Origin: CAVZXS01 sp963779325
GTDB taxonomy: Bacteria; Bacteroidota; Bacteroidia; Chitinophagales; Chitinophagaceae
Direction: 5' to 3'
NCBI GenBank assembly: GCA_963779325.1
Contig: CAVZXS010000002.1
Location: 504,744 to 568,743 of the forward strand
Length of the DNA stretch: 64,000 bases
Under the pieces are notes generated by a model. That model saw nothing but the letters and a program-made list of their open reading frames with translations, did no database searches and was not told the origin of the DNA. Position numbers and translations under genes: made by a program. Positions 26,598-35,133 of the stretch are shown here, piece by piece; position 1 is the stretch's first letter, and the number at the start of each line of letters is the position of its first letter.

Positions 26598-28749
26598 ATG
26601 AAGAAATTACTCTTGTCCTTTTTTCTTTTTGCTGCCATAACCGGTTTTTCTCAAATTCAATATCCCGTAACCAACAAAGTAGATACGCAGACCAATTATC
26701 ACGGTACTGTAGTGCCCGATCCGTATCGCTGGTTGGAGAATGATAACAGCGCCGAGACCAAAGATTGGGTAACGGCGCAAAACAAAGTCACCTTCGGTTA
26801 TTTGGATAAAATTCCGTACAGGCAGCAATGGATGAAAAGATTGGAAGAGATTAATGACTATCCTAAATATTCATCTCCTTCCAAAAACAATGAGTATTTC
26901 TATTTTTCAAAAAATAACGGGCTGCAAAATCAAAGCGTTTTATTCAGGACAAAAGGGATTGACCGGCAAACCGCAGGAAGTAATTGATCCCAATAAATTT
27001 TCGGCCACGGGTACAACAAGCCTCGCTGCTTTTTCACTTTCTAAAAACGGTAAATATGCCGTAGTGGGTAAATCAACAGGCGGCAGCGATTGGCGAACAT
27101 TTTATGTAATGGATATGCTGACGCTGCAATATTTGCCCGATTCATTAAGTTGGGTAAAAGTATCGGGCGCAAGTTGGCAGGGCAATGGTTTTTATTACAG
27201 TCGTTATCCTGCTCCTGATGCGGGTAAAGAACTTTCTACAAAAAATGAAAATCATCAAGTTTTTTATCATAAAGTGGGTACGGCGCAGTCGGATGATGTA
27301 TTGATTTATGAAGATAAGAATAACCCGCAGCGTTTTCACGGTGTGTTTACCGATGAAGACGAACGCTACGTATTTTTAAATATCAGCGACAGGGGAAAAG
27401 GAAAAGACGGTAATGCGCTTTGGTATTTTGACAGTAAGAGCGGCGACAAAACTTTTAAACCCATTATAAAAGAAGCGGGTGATTTCAATTACAATTTTAT
27501 AGATGCAGTAAATGAAAAATTTTTGATGATGACCAATGACGGCGCTAAAAACAGGAGAGTAGTATTGGTAGATCCGAAAAACCCGGATGCGGCCAATTGG
27601 AAAACGGTGATACCGGAAAAAGAAGAGAATATGTCATCTATATCATCTGCGGGCGGTAAATTGTTTGTTACCTACCAGAAAGATGTAACAAGCCGTGTGT
27701 ATGTGTACGACATGAACGGTAAGCAGGAGCGTGAAGTGGTGTTGCCTGCATTGGGAACAGCAGGCGGTTTTGGCGGCGAGAAAAAAGATAAATTCGTTTT
27801 CTACACCTTCACTTCATTCACCTTTCCTCCCACTATTTATAAATATGATATTGCTACCGGTAAAAGCAGTTTGTTTCGCAAGCCCGAAGTAAAATTTAAT
27901 CCCGAAGATTTTGTAACCGAGCAAATTTTTTATCCGAGTAAGGACGGTACCAAAGTGCCGATGTTTGTAGTGTATAAAAAAGGATTGCAGAAGAATGCTA
28001 AGAACCCTACACTGCTTACCGGCTATGGCGGATTTAATATCAGCAGCAATCCATCTTTCAGTCCCGCAAGAATTACCTGGCTGGAGCAGGGCGGTGTATT
28101 TGTACTGGCCAACATGCGCGGCGGCAGCGAGTACGGCGAGAAATGGCATGAAGCCGGTATGCGTTTTAAAAAGCAAAATGTATTTGATGATTTTATCGCC
28201 GCAGGCGAATATTTGATCAATAATAAATTCACCTCCAAAGATTATTTATCCATACAGGGCGGATCGAACGGCGGTTTGCTGGTAGGCGCTGTTATTAATC
28301 AGCGTCCCGATTTATTTAAAGTAGCCATACCGCAGGTAGGTGTAATGGACATGCTGCGTTTTCATAAATTTACCATTGGCTGGAACTGGGTGGCCGAATA
28401 CGGCAGCAGCGATAATGCGGATGATTTTAAAAACCTGTTGGCGTATTCGCCCATACATAATATAAAACCCGGTTTAAATTACCCGGCCACATTAATTACT
28501 ACGGCCGATCATGATGACAGGGTGGTACCGGCGCATAGTTTTAAATATGCCGCTACACTGCAGGAAAAATACAAAGGCATTAACCCGGTGCTGATACGTG
28601 TAGATGTAAACAGCGGGCACGGCGCCAGCAACCTGAAAAAAGGATTGGAGACTACGGCCGATATTTATTCATTTATATTTTATAATATGGGTGTAACGCC
28701 GGCATTTAAATTAAGTACGGGGGCAGTGGAGAAGAAGAAGGGGTTTTGA
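26598..28749 (+). pseudogene. Prolyl oligopeptidase family serine peptidase (frameshifted)
   Basis: Two overlapping frames encode one secreted prolyl oligopeptidase of about 716 residues. The first (26598-26987) has a Sec signal and the N-terminal family motif DPYRWLENDNS. The second covers the beta-propeller and the catalytic domain with Ser in GGSNGGLL (about 555), Asp in ADHDDRV (about 635) and His in SGHGAS (about 675). The break is close to 26938-26948, where QNQSVL should lead into SGQKGLTGKP; one extra T or a loss of TA explains it. All catalytic residues are intact, so this could be a recent inactivation or a sequence error. Confidence 0.88.
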
Positions 28750-28754
28750 TTTTA

Positions 28755-28806
28755 CCGGAATGGAAATATGCGGATATTGTGGTAATATATACGTTATGCG
28801 GAATAA
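28755..28806 (+). repeat. Duplicated leader, copy 1
   Basis: Starts CCGGAATGGAAATATGCGGA and aligns to 29227-29278 at roughly three bases in four. It begins six bases after the stop of the peptidase gene and ends about 28 bp before the small membrane protein gene. See the matching copy. Confidence 0.5.
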
Positions 28807-28834
28807 CCTTCGTTCTGTATATTGACTATTTTTT

Positions 28835-29113
28835 ATGAAAATATTTGTGGGATTAGCGATAATAGGAGTTGCAACATTCGTATCATTTTTAATTGCAAAT
28901 ATCCCGACAGGATCAGATCCGGGTCTAGGTGGATTTATTCTTTTACTTTGGCCCCCAATATTAGGCATTGCAGGTTCGATAGTTTTCCTACTTGTTTGTG
29001 TTATGTCAAAAAACAAAAACGTTCGTATACTGGCATCTGTATTAGTAGCTATTTATCTTATTTACGTTGGACTGGGTTTATACATAGACAAAGGCTGGCC
29101 TCTGGTATATTAG
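28835..29113 (+). CDS. Small three-helix membrane protein, unknown
   Basis: A 92-residue protein with three hydrophobic segments (about 3-21, 33-55 and 64-84) separated by a Gly/Pro-rich loop (IPTGSDPGLGG) and a Lys-rich turn (SKNKNVR). No family was recognised. It is the first of two small plus-strand genes that share a similar upstream leader. Confidence 0.6.
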   Translation: MKIFVGLAIIGVATFVSFLIANIPTGSDPGLGGFILLLWPPILGIAGSIVFLLVCVMSKNKNVRILASVLVAIYLIYVGLGLYIDKGWPLVY

Positions 29114-29226
29114 TTATTACGCAACATCCTGTGGAGATTTCATACAACGACGGCGTAAATGCTGCGGGAGAAGAAGGGGTTTTGATTGTGTGGGTTGGTT
29201 GATATTTAATGCAGTTTTAAATTTGG

Positions 29227-29278
29227 CCGGATTGGAAATAGGCGAATCTTGTGATAATATAATTGTTATTCGGCATTA
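29227..29278 (+). repeat. Duplicated leader, copy 2
   Basis: Starts CCGGATTGGAAATAGGCGAA and matches copy 1 at 28755. It lies about 18 bp upstream of the GIY-YIG gene. An identical GAAGAAGGGGTTTTGAT also precedes both copies, so the duplicated unit includes the 3' end of the peptidase gene. Confidence 0.5.
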
Positions 29279-29295
29279 AAAAGGGCTTTATATTT

Positions 29296-29595
29296 ATGAA
29301 ACAAGTATATAAAATAACATATCCTACCGGGAAAATTTATATTGGCAAAGATAGCTTTGGAAGTCACCGTTATTTTGGCACTCCGGACATAAATATCATC
29401 AATACTGACTTTGACACTCTCCCAAAAGAAATAAAACTTGACTATACAATTAGAAAGCAAATTTTGTGGAAGTCGGAAAATGCAAGTGAAAAAGAACTTT
29501 CTGAAAAGGAAGTAGAATTCATTAGGCATTTTCAATCTAATAATCCGGAAATTGGTTATAACCAATGGCCAAAATATAAAACCCCAAACAAATGA
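29296..29595 (+). CDS. GIY-YIG nuclease-like protein
   Basis: A 99-residue protein starting at the ATG at 29296 rather than an upstream alternative, because the GIY-YIG signature VYKITYPTGKIYIGKD then starts at residue 4, as usual. It has a Ser/His/Arg-containing second element (FGSHRYFGTP) and a later Glu (EKEVEFIRHF) in a suitable place for the metal ligand. Small stand-alone GIY-YIG proteins are often tied to mobile DNA or repair. It is flanked by palindromic repeats. Confidence 0.72.
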   Translation: MKQVYKITYPTGKIYIGKDSFGSHRYFGTPDINIINTDFDTLPKEIKLDYTIRKQILWKSENASEKELSEKEVEFIRHFQSNNPEIGYNQWPKYKTPNK

Positions 29596-29598
29596 AAT

Positions 29599-29656
29599 TT
29601 TACGCAGTTGGTATGAGGCGCTGATATTGAGCCTCGCCTGCCTGCAACGGCGTAAA
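29599..29656. repeat. Imperfect palindrome, copy 1
   Basis: A 58 bp inverted repeat with ends TTTACGCAGTTG and CAACGGCGTAAA and an inner GAGGC/GCCTC stem. The central part (GCGCTGATAT and CGCCTGCCTGC) recurs at 30583-30639. It sits between the convergent GIY-YIG and lipoprotein genes and may act as a terminator or be a dispersed element. Confidence 0.6.
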
Positions 29657-29662
29657 CAAGCG

Positions 29663-30184
29663 TCAGTAAATTATAGTGCCTTCGCCGGTAATGCTAAAAG
29701 TTGGCCCACCTTCCGCTGCAACATTAACCAAACCACTAATTGTAATAGAACCGGATGCGCCGGTAAATCTCCCTGTGCCACCTGTAATCGTCCACACACC
29801 TTTAATTGGTGCTGTTGTGCTTCCATTGAGTATTACATTTTTCAAGTCAATTATATCATCTCCGGTATAGGTTATCTTTTCACCATTTACTCCTGCAATT
29901 TGTCCTGAAGTTTTGGTAGTAAGTGAAAATGCATCGCTTAAATTACAGAAGTCATCCTTTCCGAAACTATTCTTAAAATCAACCTTGCCTAAGTAGGAGG
30001 CTGTGCCATGTAAAAAATATCCGCTGTTAGCTATTGCAAAAGGTGTTCCCGGCAATGTACAAACCAAATTGGGCGATGCTTGATTTACAGAAGAAGTAAA
30101 ATCTACTTTTATTGAGCGGTTTCCGTTTTTTTTACATGCCGACAACAGCATAATTGATAAGGCAAAGATTGCAATCTTTTTCAT
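29663..30184 (-). CDS. Small lipoprotein, unknown
   Basis: A 173-residue lipoprotein; the start at 30184 (MKKIAIF) gives a clean signal ending LLSAC. The mature part is beta-rich and ends with VWTITGGTGRFTGASGSI and a Gly/Thr-rich tail, a pattern seen in small eight-stranded barrel-like Bacteroidota proteins (allene-oxide-cyclase-like). No function is known. An alternative start lies four codons upstream. Confidence 0.62.
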   Translation of the reverse strand: MKKIAIFALSIMLLSACKKNGNRSIKVDFTSSVNQASPNLVCTLPGTPFAIANSGYFLHGTASYLGKVDFKNSFGKDDFCNLSDAFSLTTKTSGQIAGVNGEKITYTGDDIIDLKNVILNGSTTAPIKGVWTITGGTGRFTGASGSITISGLVNVAAEGGPTFSITGEGTIIY

Positions 30185-30740
30185 AAATAATTTCATTTTT
30201 AAAATTTTAGACAGCAAAAGTAGCTGCTTGAAAAATCTGTACAATCACCTAAAGTGGTGAGGAGGCGAATACCTCTCTGCTTATATTGTCGTTGAGTACC
30301 GGCAAGAATGAGAGTTTCAGGAAAACACTTTAAATAATAGTTTATCTAACTTGACTTGTAGAGAAATAAGATTATGACCTCTGCCGGGAAGCACAAGGAA
30401 ATCTAAAGTTTTGGAGCCGGCGCAAGACTGAGGCGCTGGTTTTGCGACCGGCATTAGTATACCTGCAATAAACGCTGACTAAATATATTTTTAGAAATTG
30501 ATACCCTTTAATTAAGAAATAGGGTAATAGTCTCTATTGCTCAGGCGTAACTTGTCGTGCAAACGGGAAGAAGTCTGTACTCTTTACGCCGCTGTTAGTA
30601 TGAAGCGCTGATATCGCAGCCCGCGCCTGCCTGCTAGCGATGGTGGATTAGATTAACTTAGGTTGTTGGTACGCCATACTCTTTCTATGCTGCATGCCAA
30701 CGGCGTACTCTTATCTTTATAGCTAAAACTTTTACTACGA
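30185..30740. other. 556 bp non-coding stretch
   Basis: No gene is visible. It contains a hairpin near 30418-30454 (GCCGGCGCAA against TTGCGACCGGC) and the second palindrome copy at 30583-30639. Base composition is a little richer in GC than nearby spacers. Confidence 0.5.
30583..30639. repeat. Imperfect palindrome, copy 2
   Basis: Shares TTTACGC, GTATGA, GCGCTGATAT and CGCCTGCCTGC in the same order and spacing as 29599-29656, but its right arm has diverged. It precedes the pentapeptide-repeat gene by about 100 bp. Confidence 0.5.
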
Positions 30741-31313
30741 ATGGAACGAACATATATTGAAGATAAAAAGTTCGAGAAGATAAATTTTGCTGAAACTGTA
30801 TTGGTTGCCGGCGAGTATGAAAACTGCGAGTTTAGTAATTGCAATTTTTCAACTATCAATTTATCGGGAATCAGCTTTACAGAATGTGTGTTTGCCGGTT
30901 GCAATTTAAGTACAGCCAAATTGGGGAAAACGGCTTTTAAAGATGTGAAGTTTAAAGACTGTAAACTAACGGGCCTGCATTTTCATGATTGCAATGAATT
31001 TCTTTTTGAAGCGAGTTTTGACAACTGCCAATTGCAGTTGTCTTCTTTTTATAAACTGAAATTGAAAAATACTTTGTTTAAGAACTCAGTTCTTCATGAA
31101 GTCGATTTTTCAGAAGCTGATTTAACGGCTTCTGTTTTTGACCGGTGTGACCTGGACAGGGCCATATTTGATAATACAATTTTAGAAAAAGCAGATTTCA
31201 GAACTTCCTTTAATTATTCCATCAATCCTGAAAGGAACAAAATGAAGAAAGCAAAGTTTTCATCAGCGGGTATTGCGGGACTGTTGGATAAGTATGATAT
31301 TGAGGTTGAGTGA
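30741..31313 (+). CDS. Pentapeptide repeat protein
   Basis: A 190-residue protein built almost wholly of five-residue repeats with a central Phe or Leu (for example CEFSN CNFST INLSG, then VDFSE ADLTA SVFDR CDLDR AIFDN). This pattern folds into a right-handed quadrilateral beta-helix. Some relatives mimic DNA and protect gyrase, but nothing here shows a target. The repeats are interrupted near 75-95 (HFHDCNEFLFEA). It lies 24 bp before the reductase gene on the same strand. Confidence 0.88.
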   Translation: MERTYIEDKKFEKINFAETVLVAGEYENCEFSNCNFSTINLSGISFTECVFAGCNLSTAKLGKTAFKDVKFKDCKLTGLHFHDCNEFLFEASFDNCQLQLSSFYKLKLKNTLFKNSVLHEVDFSEADLTASVFDRCDLDRAIFDNTILEKADFRTSFNYSINPERNKMKKAKFSSAGIAGLLDKYDIEVE

Positions 31314-31337
31314 TGACAGCCTCCTTATATTTGTCCA

Positions 31338-32219
31338 ATGAAAATTTTAGTTACCGGCGCCAACGGCTTTGTTGGTTATTACACAATAAAAGAATTATTA
31401 GCCAAAAATTATTCCGTAATCGCAACGGGGAAAGGAGAGTGCCGATTGCCCTTTACTGCCGGTAAAAATTTTATGTACATACCAATGGATTTCACCAATC
31501 CGGTAGATGTATATGATGTGTTTACAAACATACAACCCGATGTCGTCATTCATGCTGGTGCTATGGGCAAGCCCGATGAATGTGAACTGAACCAAATGCA
31601 GGCCTATATTACCAATACCGAGGGTACCATGAACCTGCTGCACAATGCCGATAACTGGCATTTTATTTTTCTTTCTACCGATTTTGTTTTTGACGGCGCC
31701 GCGGGTCCGTATAAAGAGGAGGACATACCTAACCCGATCAATTATTATGGTGTAACCAAACAACATGCCGAAGATGCGGTAAAAGAGTTCAGTACTAATT
31801 GGTGCATTGTACGCACCGTGTTGGTATACGGCAAGCCGCTTACGGGTCGTAATAACCTGCTTACCATTGTAAAAAACAAATTAGAGAAAGGAGAGGAGTA
31901 CAATGTGGTAACCGATCAGGAACGTACACCCACCTATGTAGAAGACCTGGTGAAAGGCATTGTTTCAATTATTGAAAAAAAGGCAACGGGTATTTATCAT
32001 ATCTCCGGCGATGAAACTTTTACGCCTTATGATATGGCTGTAAAAACCGCCGAGTATTTAGGACTGAATAAAAATTTACTTAATAAAGTAACTGCTGCTT
32101 CCTTTAAAGAACCCGCAAAGCGGCCTCCGCTTGCAGGTTTTATTATTGATAAAGCAAAAAATGAATTGGGTTTTCGTCCCGTATCTTTTGCAGAAGGATT
32201 GAGGAAGACTTTTGAATAA
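31338..32219 (+). CDS. RmlD-like NAD(P)-dependent sugar reductase
   Basis: A 293-residue extended short-chain dehydrogenase with the Rossmann motif GANGFVGYYT (7-16) and an active-site arrangement of Ser/Thr in FLSTDFVFDG near 115 and YYGVTK (Tyr, Lys) near 137. It is closest in layout to dTDP-4-dehydrorhamnose reductase (RmlD) but no other dTDP-rhamnose genes are nearby, so the sugar substrate is open. It ends in a heptad repeat array. Confidence 0.84.
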   Translation: MKILVTGANGFVGYYTIKELLAKNYSVIATGKGECRLPFTAGKNFMYIPMDFTNPVDVYDVFTNIQPDVVIHAGAMGKPDECELNQMQAYITNTEGTMNLLHNADNWHFIFLSTDFVFDGAAGPYKEEDIPNPINYYGVTKQHAEDAVKEFSTNWCIVRTVLVYGKPLTGRNNLLTIVKNKLEKGEEYNVVTDQERTPTYVEDLVKGIVSIIEKKATGIYHISGDETFTPYDMAVKTAEYLGLNKNLLNKVTAASFKEPAKRPPLAGFIIDKAKNELGFRPVSFAEGLRKTFE

Positions 32220-32230
32220 AATGCCGGGAA

Positions 32231-32335
32231 AAAATCCAAGAAACAAAAATCAAAAAAAATCCAAAATCTAAATACTAATATCGTAGTACTAAATACTTTC
32301 TGACATCTGACATCTGACTTCCGACTTCTATACTC
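32231..32335. repeat. Degenerate heptad tandem array E
   Basis: Fifteen 7-bp units in register: AAAATCC, AAGAAAC, AAAAATC, then ATCTAAA and TACTAAA forms, then TGACATC twice, TGACTTC, CGACTTC and TATACTC. The A-rich words and the TGACTTC words meet in one array without a phase change. It fills the spacer between the reductase and arginase genes. Confidence 0.78.
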
Positions 32336-32350
32336 ACAATACCCACCATC

Positions 32351-33298
32351 CTAATTCATCATCAACACATTCACGCTTCGTTGTAAAATATTAAATGCAA
32401 TTTCCGCCATCAGGTTTTCTTTATCCAGCGTAGGGTTTACTTCCGTTATTTCAAAACAACAAACCTTCCTGTTTTGCATAAACTTACTGATCAGGTCTTC
32501 TGCTTCCCGTTCTCTTAAGCCATTGCCCACAGGCGTACCCGTTCCTTTTGAAATAGAAGAATCCAAACTGTCTACATCAAAGCTGATATAAATATCCGTG
32601 CAATCGGATAGATAACGGATAACGGCCCGTACCACATTCTCGGGTCCCTTGCTTCTTACTTCTTTCGTCGTAATCACTTTCATGCCGTGTTTTTCAATCA
32701 GGTGTTTTTCTTCTTTCTCAAAATCGCGGAGCGAAATAAAAACAATATCCTCCGGTAAAACTTTAGGAGCAATCTTGCCCAGGTTTTTTAATGCGTTCCA
32801 TTGTTTTGCGGTTTCAGTATCCAACTCATGCACCGCATAATCGGCATTGTCTTCATTTATAGAAATAGATAAGGGCATACCGTGCATATTGCCCGAAGGC
32901 GTGGTATAAGGAGTATGCAGGTCGGCATGTGCATCAATCCATATTATACCCAATTTACTTTTTGGTTTGGCTATCTTAATACCGGCAATGGTAGCGCCGG
33001 CTGTACTGTGGTCGCCGCTAATTAATACAGGGAAAAAATTATTTTTCATTGAATCGCAAACAGCCTTGCTTACTTTATCATACATAGACGTTACGCCCTT
33101 TATACGCTTGGCGTAGGGCGATTGTATCGGTTCGTACAGCAAATGGTTTTCGGTTGGTATTTTTTCCGAAGGAAAATGAATAAAAAAATTACTCATAAAA
33201 TCCAATGCGGCAATTTTTATAGCATCTACACCAAGACTTGCTCCGCGGGTACCGGCGCCTATTTCTGATGGAACTTCAATCAGCTTAACATTCTTCAT
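32351..33298 (-). CDS. Arginase family hydrolase
   Basis: A 315-residue ureohydrolase. The binuclear manganese ligands are complete: His97 in SGDHST, Asp122, His124 and Asp126 in DAHADLHTP, and Asp241 and Asp243 in SFDVDSLD. The opening VPSEIGAGTRGASLG and KGTGTPVGNGL near 250 fit arginase, which converts arginine to ornithine and urea. Agmatinase is less likely but cannot be fully excluded. It is a stand-alone gene. Confidence 0.9.
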   Translation of the reverse strand: MKNVKLIEVPSEIGAGTRGASLGVDAIKIAALDFMSNFFIHFPSEKIPTENHLLYEPIQSPYAKRIKGVTSMYDKVSKAVCDSMKNNFFPVLISGDHSTAGATIAGIKIAKPKSKLGIIWIDAHADLHTPYTTPSGNMHGMPLSISINEDNADYAVHELDTETAKQWNALKNLGKIAPKVLPEDIVFISLRDFEKEEKHLIEKHGMKVITTKEVRSKGPENVVRAVIRYLSDCTDIYISFDVDSLDSSISKGTGTPVGNGLREREAEDLISKFMQNRKVCCFEITEVNPTLDKENLMAEIAFNILQRSVNVLMMN

Positions 33299-33493
33299 AA
33301 AGGCTTATTTCGTAAAACAATTTTATTTAAGGGAAACTAATGTGTACGGTAACCGCTTACACATTAAACGGGAATATAAAAATTTGCAGGCAACAGTAAG
33401 GCGGCAAAAGCGGTTGGGTTGAATATTTTATTAAGGCGTTTCATATTTGCTAACAAATGTAAGCATTTGCCTTGGCGTGAGCAAGTCGTTATC

Positions 33494-33618
33494 AATGGGC
33501 AATGGGCAAGGGCCAAAGGGCAATAAGCAATAGACGATAGGCAAAAATCAAAAATCAAAAGTCAAAAGTCAAAAGTCAAAAAACAATGGGCAGAGGCAAG
33601 AGCCAATGGACAAGAGGC
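33494..33618. repeat. Degenerate heptad tandem array F
   Basis: Fourteen 7-mers in unbroken register from 33494 (AATGGGC twice, AAGGGCC, AAAGGGC, AATAAGC, AATAGAC, GATAGGC, AAAAATC twice, AAAAGTC three times, AAAAAAC, AATGGGC), then one 6-base unit and further heptads AAGAGCC, AATGGAC and AAGAGGC. Nearly every unit ends in C. Confidence 0.85.
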
Positions 33619-33739
33619 AAAAATGGGTAATTGACCTATAAACCCGATGAGTTGCAGCTATTATAGAAATCGAAAAATTATTTTGCACAAAAACGCCGGA
33701 GGTGCGGTATTAATATCATCACTTCGGGCAATTGTCATT

Positions 33740-33962
33740 AAGAGCAGGTACTTTGCCCCATTGGGGCATTGTGTTTATAGAAAGTTATCTTGATTGTATT
33801 CGGGCTCCGTAGGAGCTCCGTAAAATTTATCAAGCGTTGATAAATCCGGTAAAAAGAAAACCTTCCGGATGTTCTGATGGAATAAGTCTACGTGGCGCCC
33901 ATGGAGCCTGATACTCCCGGGAGATATGGTTACTATAAACACGTTGCTTCTGCGGAGCTTAA
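33740..33962. repeat. Palindrome-rich dispersed repeat-like segment
   Basis: Contains several short perfect palindromes (TGCCCCATTGGGGCA, GAGCTCC next to GGCTCCGTAGGAGC, CTCCCGGGAG) and a longer inverted pair, GCATTGTGTTTATAGAAA near 33767 against ACTATAAACACGTTGC near 33931. This resembles non-coding repeats common in Bacteroidota spacers. There is no coding potential. Confidence 0.45.
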
Positions 33963-34024
33963 CTTACTGAAATTGTCTTCGGCATTATGATGAACTATAT
34001 ACGCTCAACAGCAGGGTAGGCCAT

Positions 34025-34813
34025 TTATTCATGCGCCGCCAAAATAGGTACCGAGCTTTGGAAAGCCAGTTTCTTGGTATGCGTGGTCGAAAATAAGCTG
34101 TTAATGAATGAATGATTTTTGGGTATGATTACCAGCAAGTCAATATTTTTATCCTTGCTGAACTGCTCGATACCTTCGTAAAAATCATTCATACCGATAA
34201 AATAAAATTCAGGTTTGTATTCAGTAAAAAGTTGCTGCATAGCGGTACGCTCGGATAAATAACTGTCGGTCAATGAAACATAATGCCGGCTGTCTATATT
34301 TACAATATGCAATGAAGCATTAAACATTTCCAATACCATTTTAATGGGCAATACGGGTGTGGTTGCAGCTACGTTTTTAAAATCGGAAGTAAAGGCTACA
34401 TTTTTTATACCCTTAAATTTGGCTACCGGCGGAATAATCATTACCGGGCACACATTTTCTTCGGCCATCTTCACCGTATTGCTGCTGAAGAGCATTTGCT
34501 TCCACTCACTTTTGCCGTCGGTAATACCCATTATAATCAGGGTAGCTTGTTTTTGATAAGCCAGGCGGCCCAAATTATCAATCAAATCATCGCCGAGTTC
34601 TTTTACGCACTCTACATTTACTACACCGGTACTCAGCAGTTCCGATTTTAAACTCTCCAAATAACGACCCGATGATTTTGCGTCCTCCTCTTTTTCAAAC
34701 ATGTTGTATAGCATCACGGACGTCTCTTTTTTGCCGGCAAGCATTTGAGCTGCATAGCGGGCGGCATGTAATGAGGTTTCTGAAAAATCGATGGGAATAA
34801 TAACGGTTTTCAT
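34025..34813 (-). CDS. Universal stress protein, two UspA domains
   Basis: A 262-residue protein with two tandem UspA-type domains. The start at 34813 is chosen because MKTVIIPIDFSETS is the classic first strand. Domain 1 (1-140) includes LIIMGITDGKSEWKQMLFSS and TVKMAEENVCPVMIIP. Domain 2 (about 145-262) includes NVAFTSDFKNV and LLVIIPKNHSF. The usual ATP-binding GxxGxxG loop is only partly preserved. Likely a stress-response protein; no specific ligand is evident. Confidence 0.88.
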   Translation of the reverse strand: MKTVIIPIDFSETSLHAARYAAQMLAGKKETSVMLYNMFEKEEDAKSSGRYLESLKSELLSTGVVNVECVKELGDDLIDNLGRLAYQKQATLIIMGITDGKSEWKQMLFSSNTVKMAEENVCPVMIIPPVAKFKGIKNVAFTSDFKNVAATTPVLPIKMVLEMFNASLHIVNIDSRHYVSLTDSYLSERTAMQQLFTEYKPEFYFIGMNDFYEGIEQFSKDKNIDLLVIIPKNHSFINSLFSTTHTKKLAFQSSVPILAAHE

Positions 34814-35117
34814 TCTTAATGCGGTTTTTTTATTTAAAGGTTGAGCTAAACTAATGCCATAATACTGCAAAATAAGGAATAAGCAATAATTATTTTAAAA
34901 TAAACAAAGGAAACCGGGCTCACTTTTTATCTGCACAATTTACTTTATGGCTCTTATAGCCCGCTGCCGCTGTATTGTAATCATGTAAAAGAATTGCCGA
35001 ATGACAGACCCCGGTTCTTAATATTTTTTTTCGCACAAAACCCTTTGATTTAGTGTGAATAAAAGATTTCCCGGCAAAATTTGTTTTCAGGTGCAATACC
35101 TTAAATTCGCCGCCACT

Positions 35118-35125
35118 AAAAGGAG
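35118..35125 (+). promoter_or_regulatory. Shine-Dalgarno site fixing the GTG start of smc
   Basis: AAAAGGAGA ends 8 bases before the GTG at 35134. Shine-Dalgarno sequences are uncommon in Bacteroidota, so this good match supports the GTG start, which also gives the canonical SMC N-terminus MRLKSLEIKGFKSFADKT. Confidence 0.65.
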
Positions 35126-35133
35126 ACATTGCC

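Larger units (their letters stand above)
33299..34024. other. 726 bp intergenic region rich in repeats
   Basis: No gene is visible. It contains heptad array F and a palindrome-rich segment, listed separately. Confidence 0.6.

Noticed and set aside
29111..29656. True integron cassette array
   Set aside because: The palindromes lack canonical attC core sites (GTTRRRY and RYYYAAC in the proper places) and no integrase is present, so this is kept only as a speculative finding.
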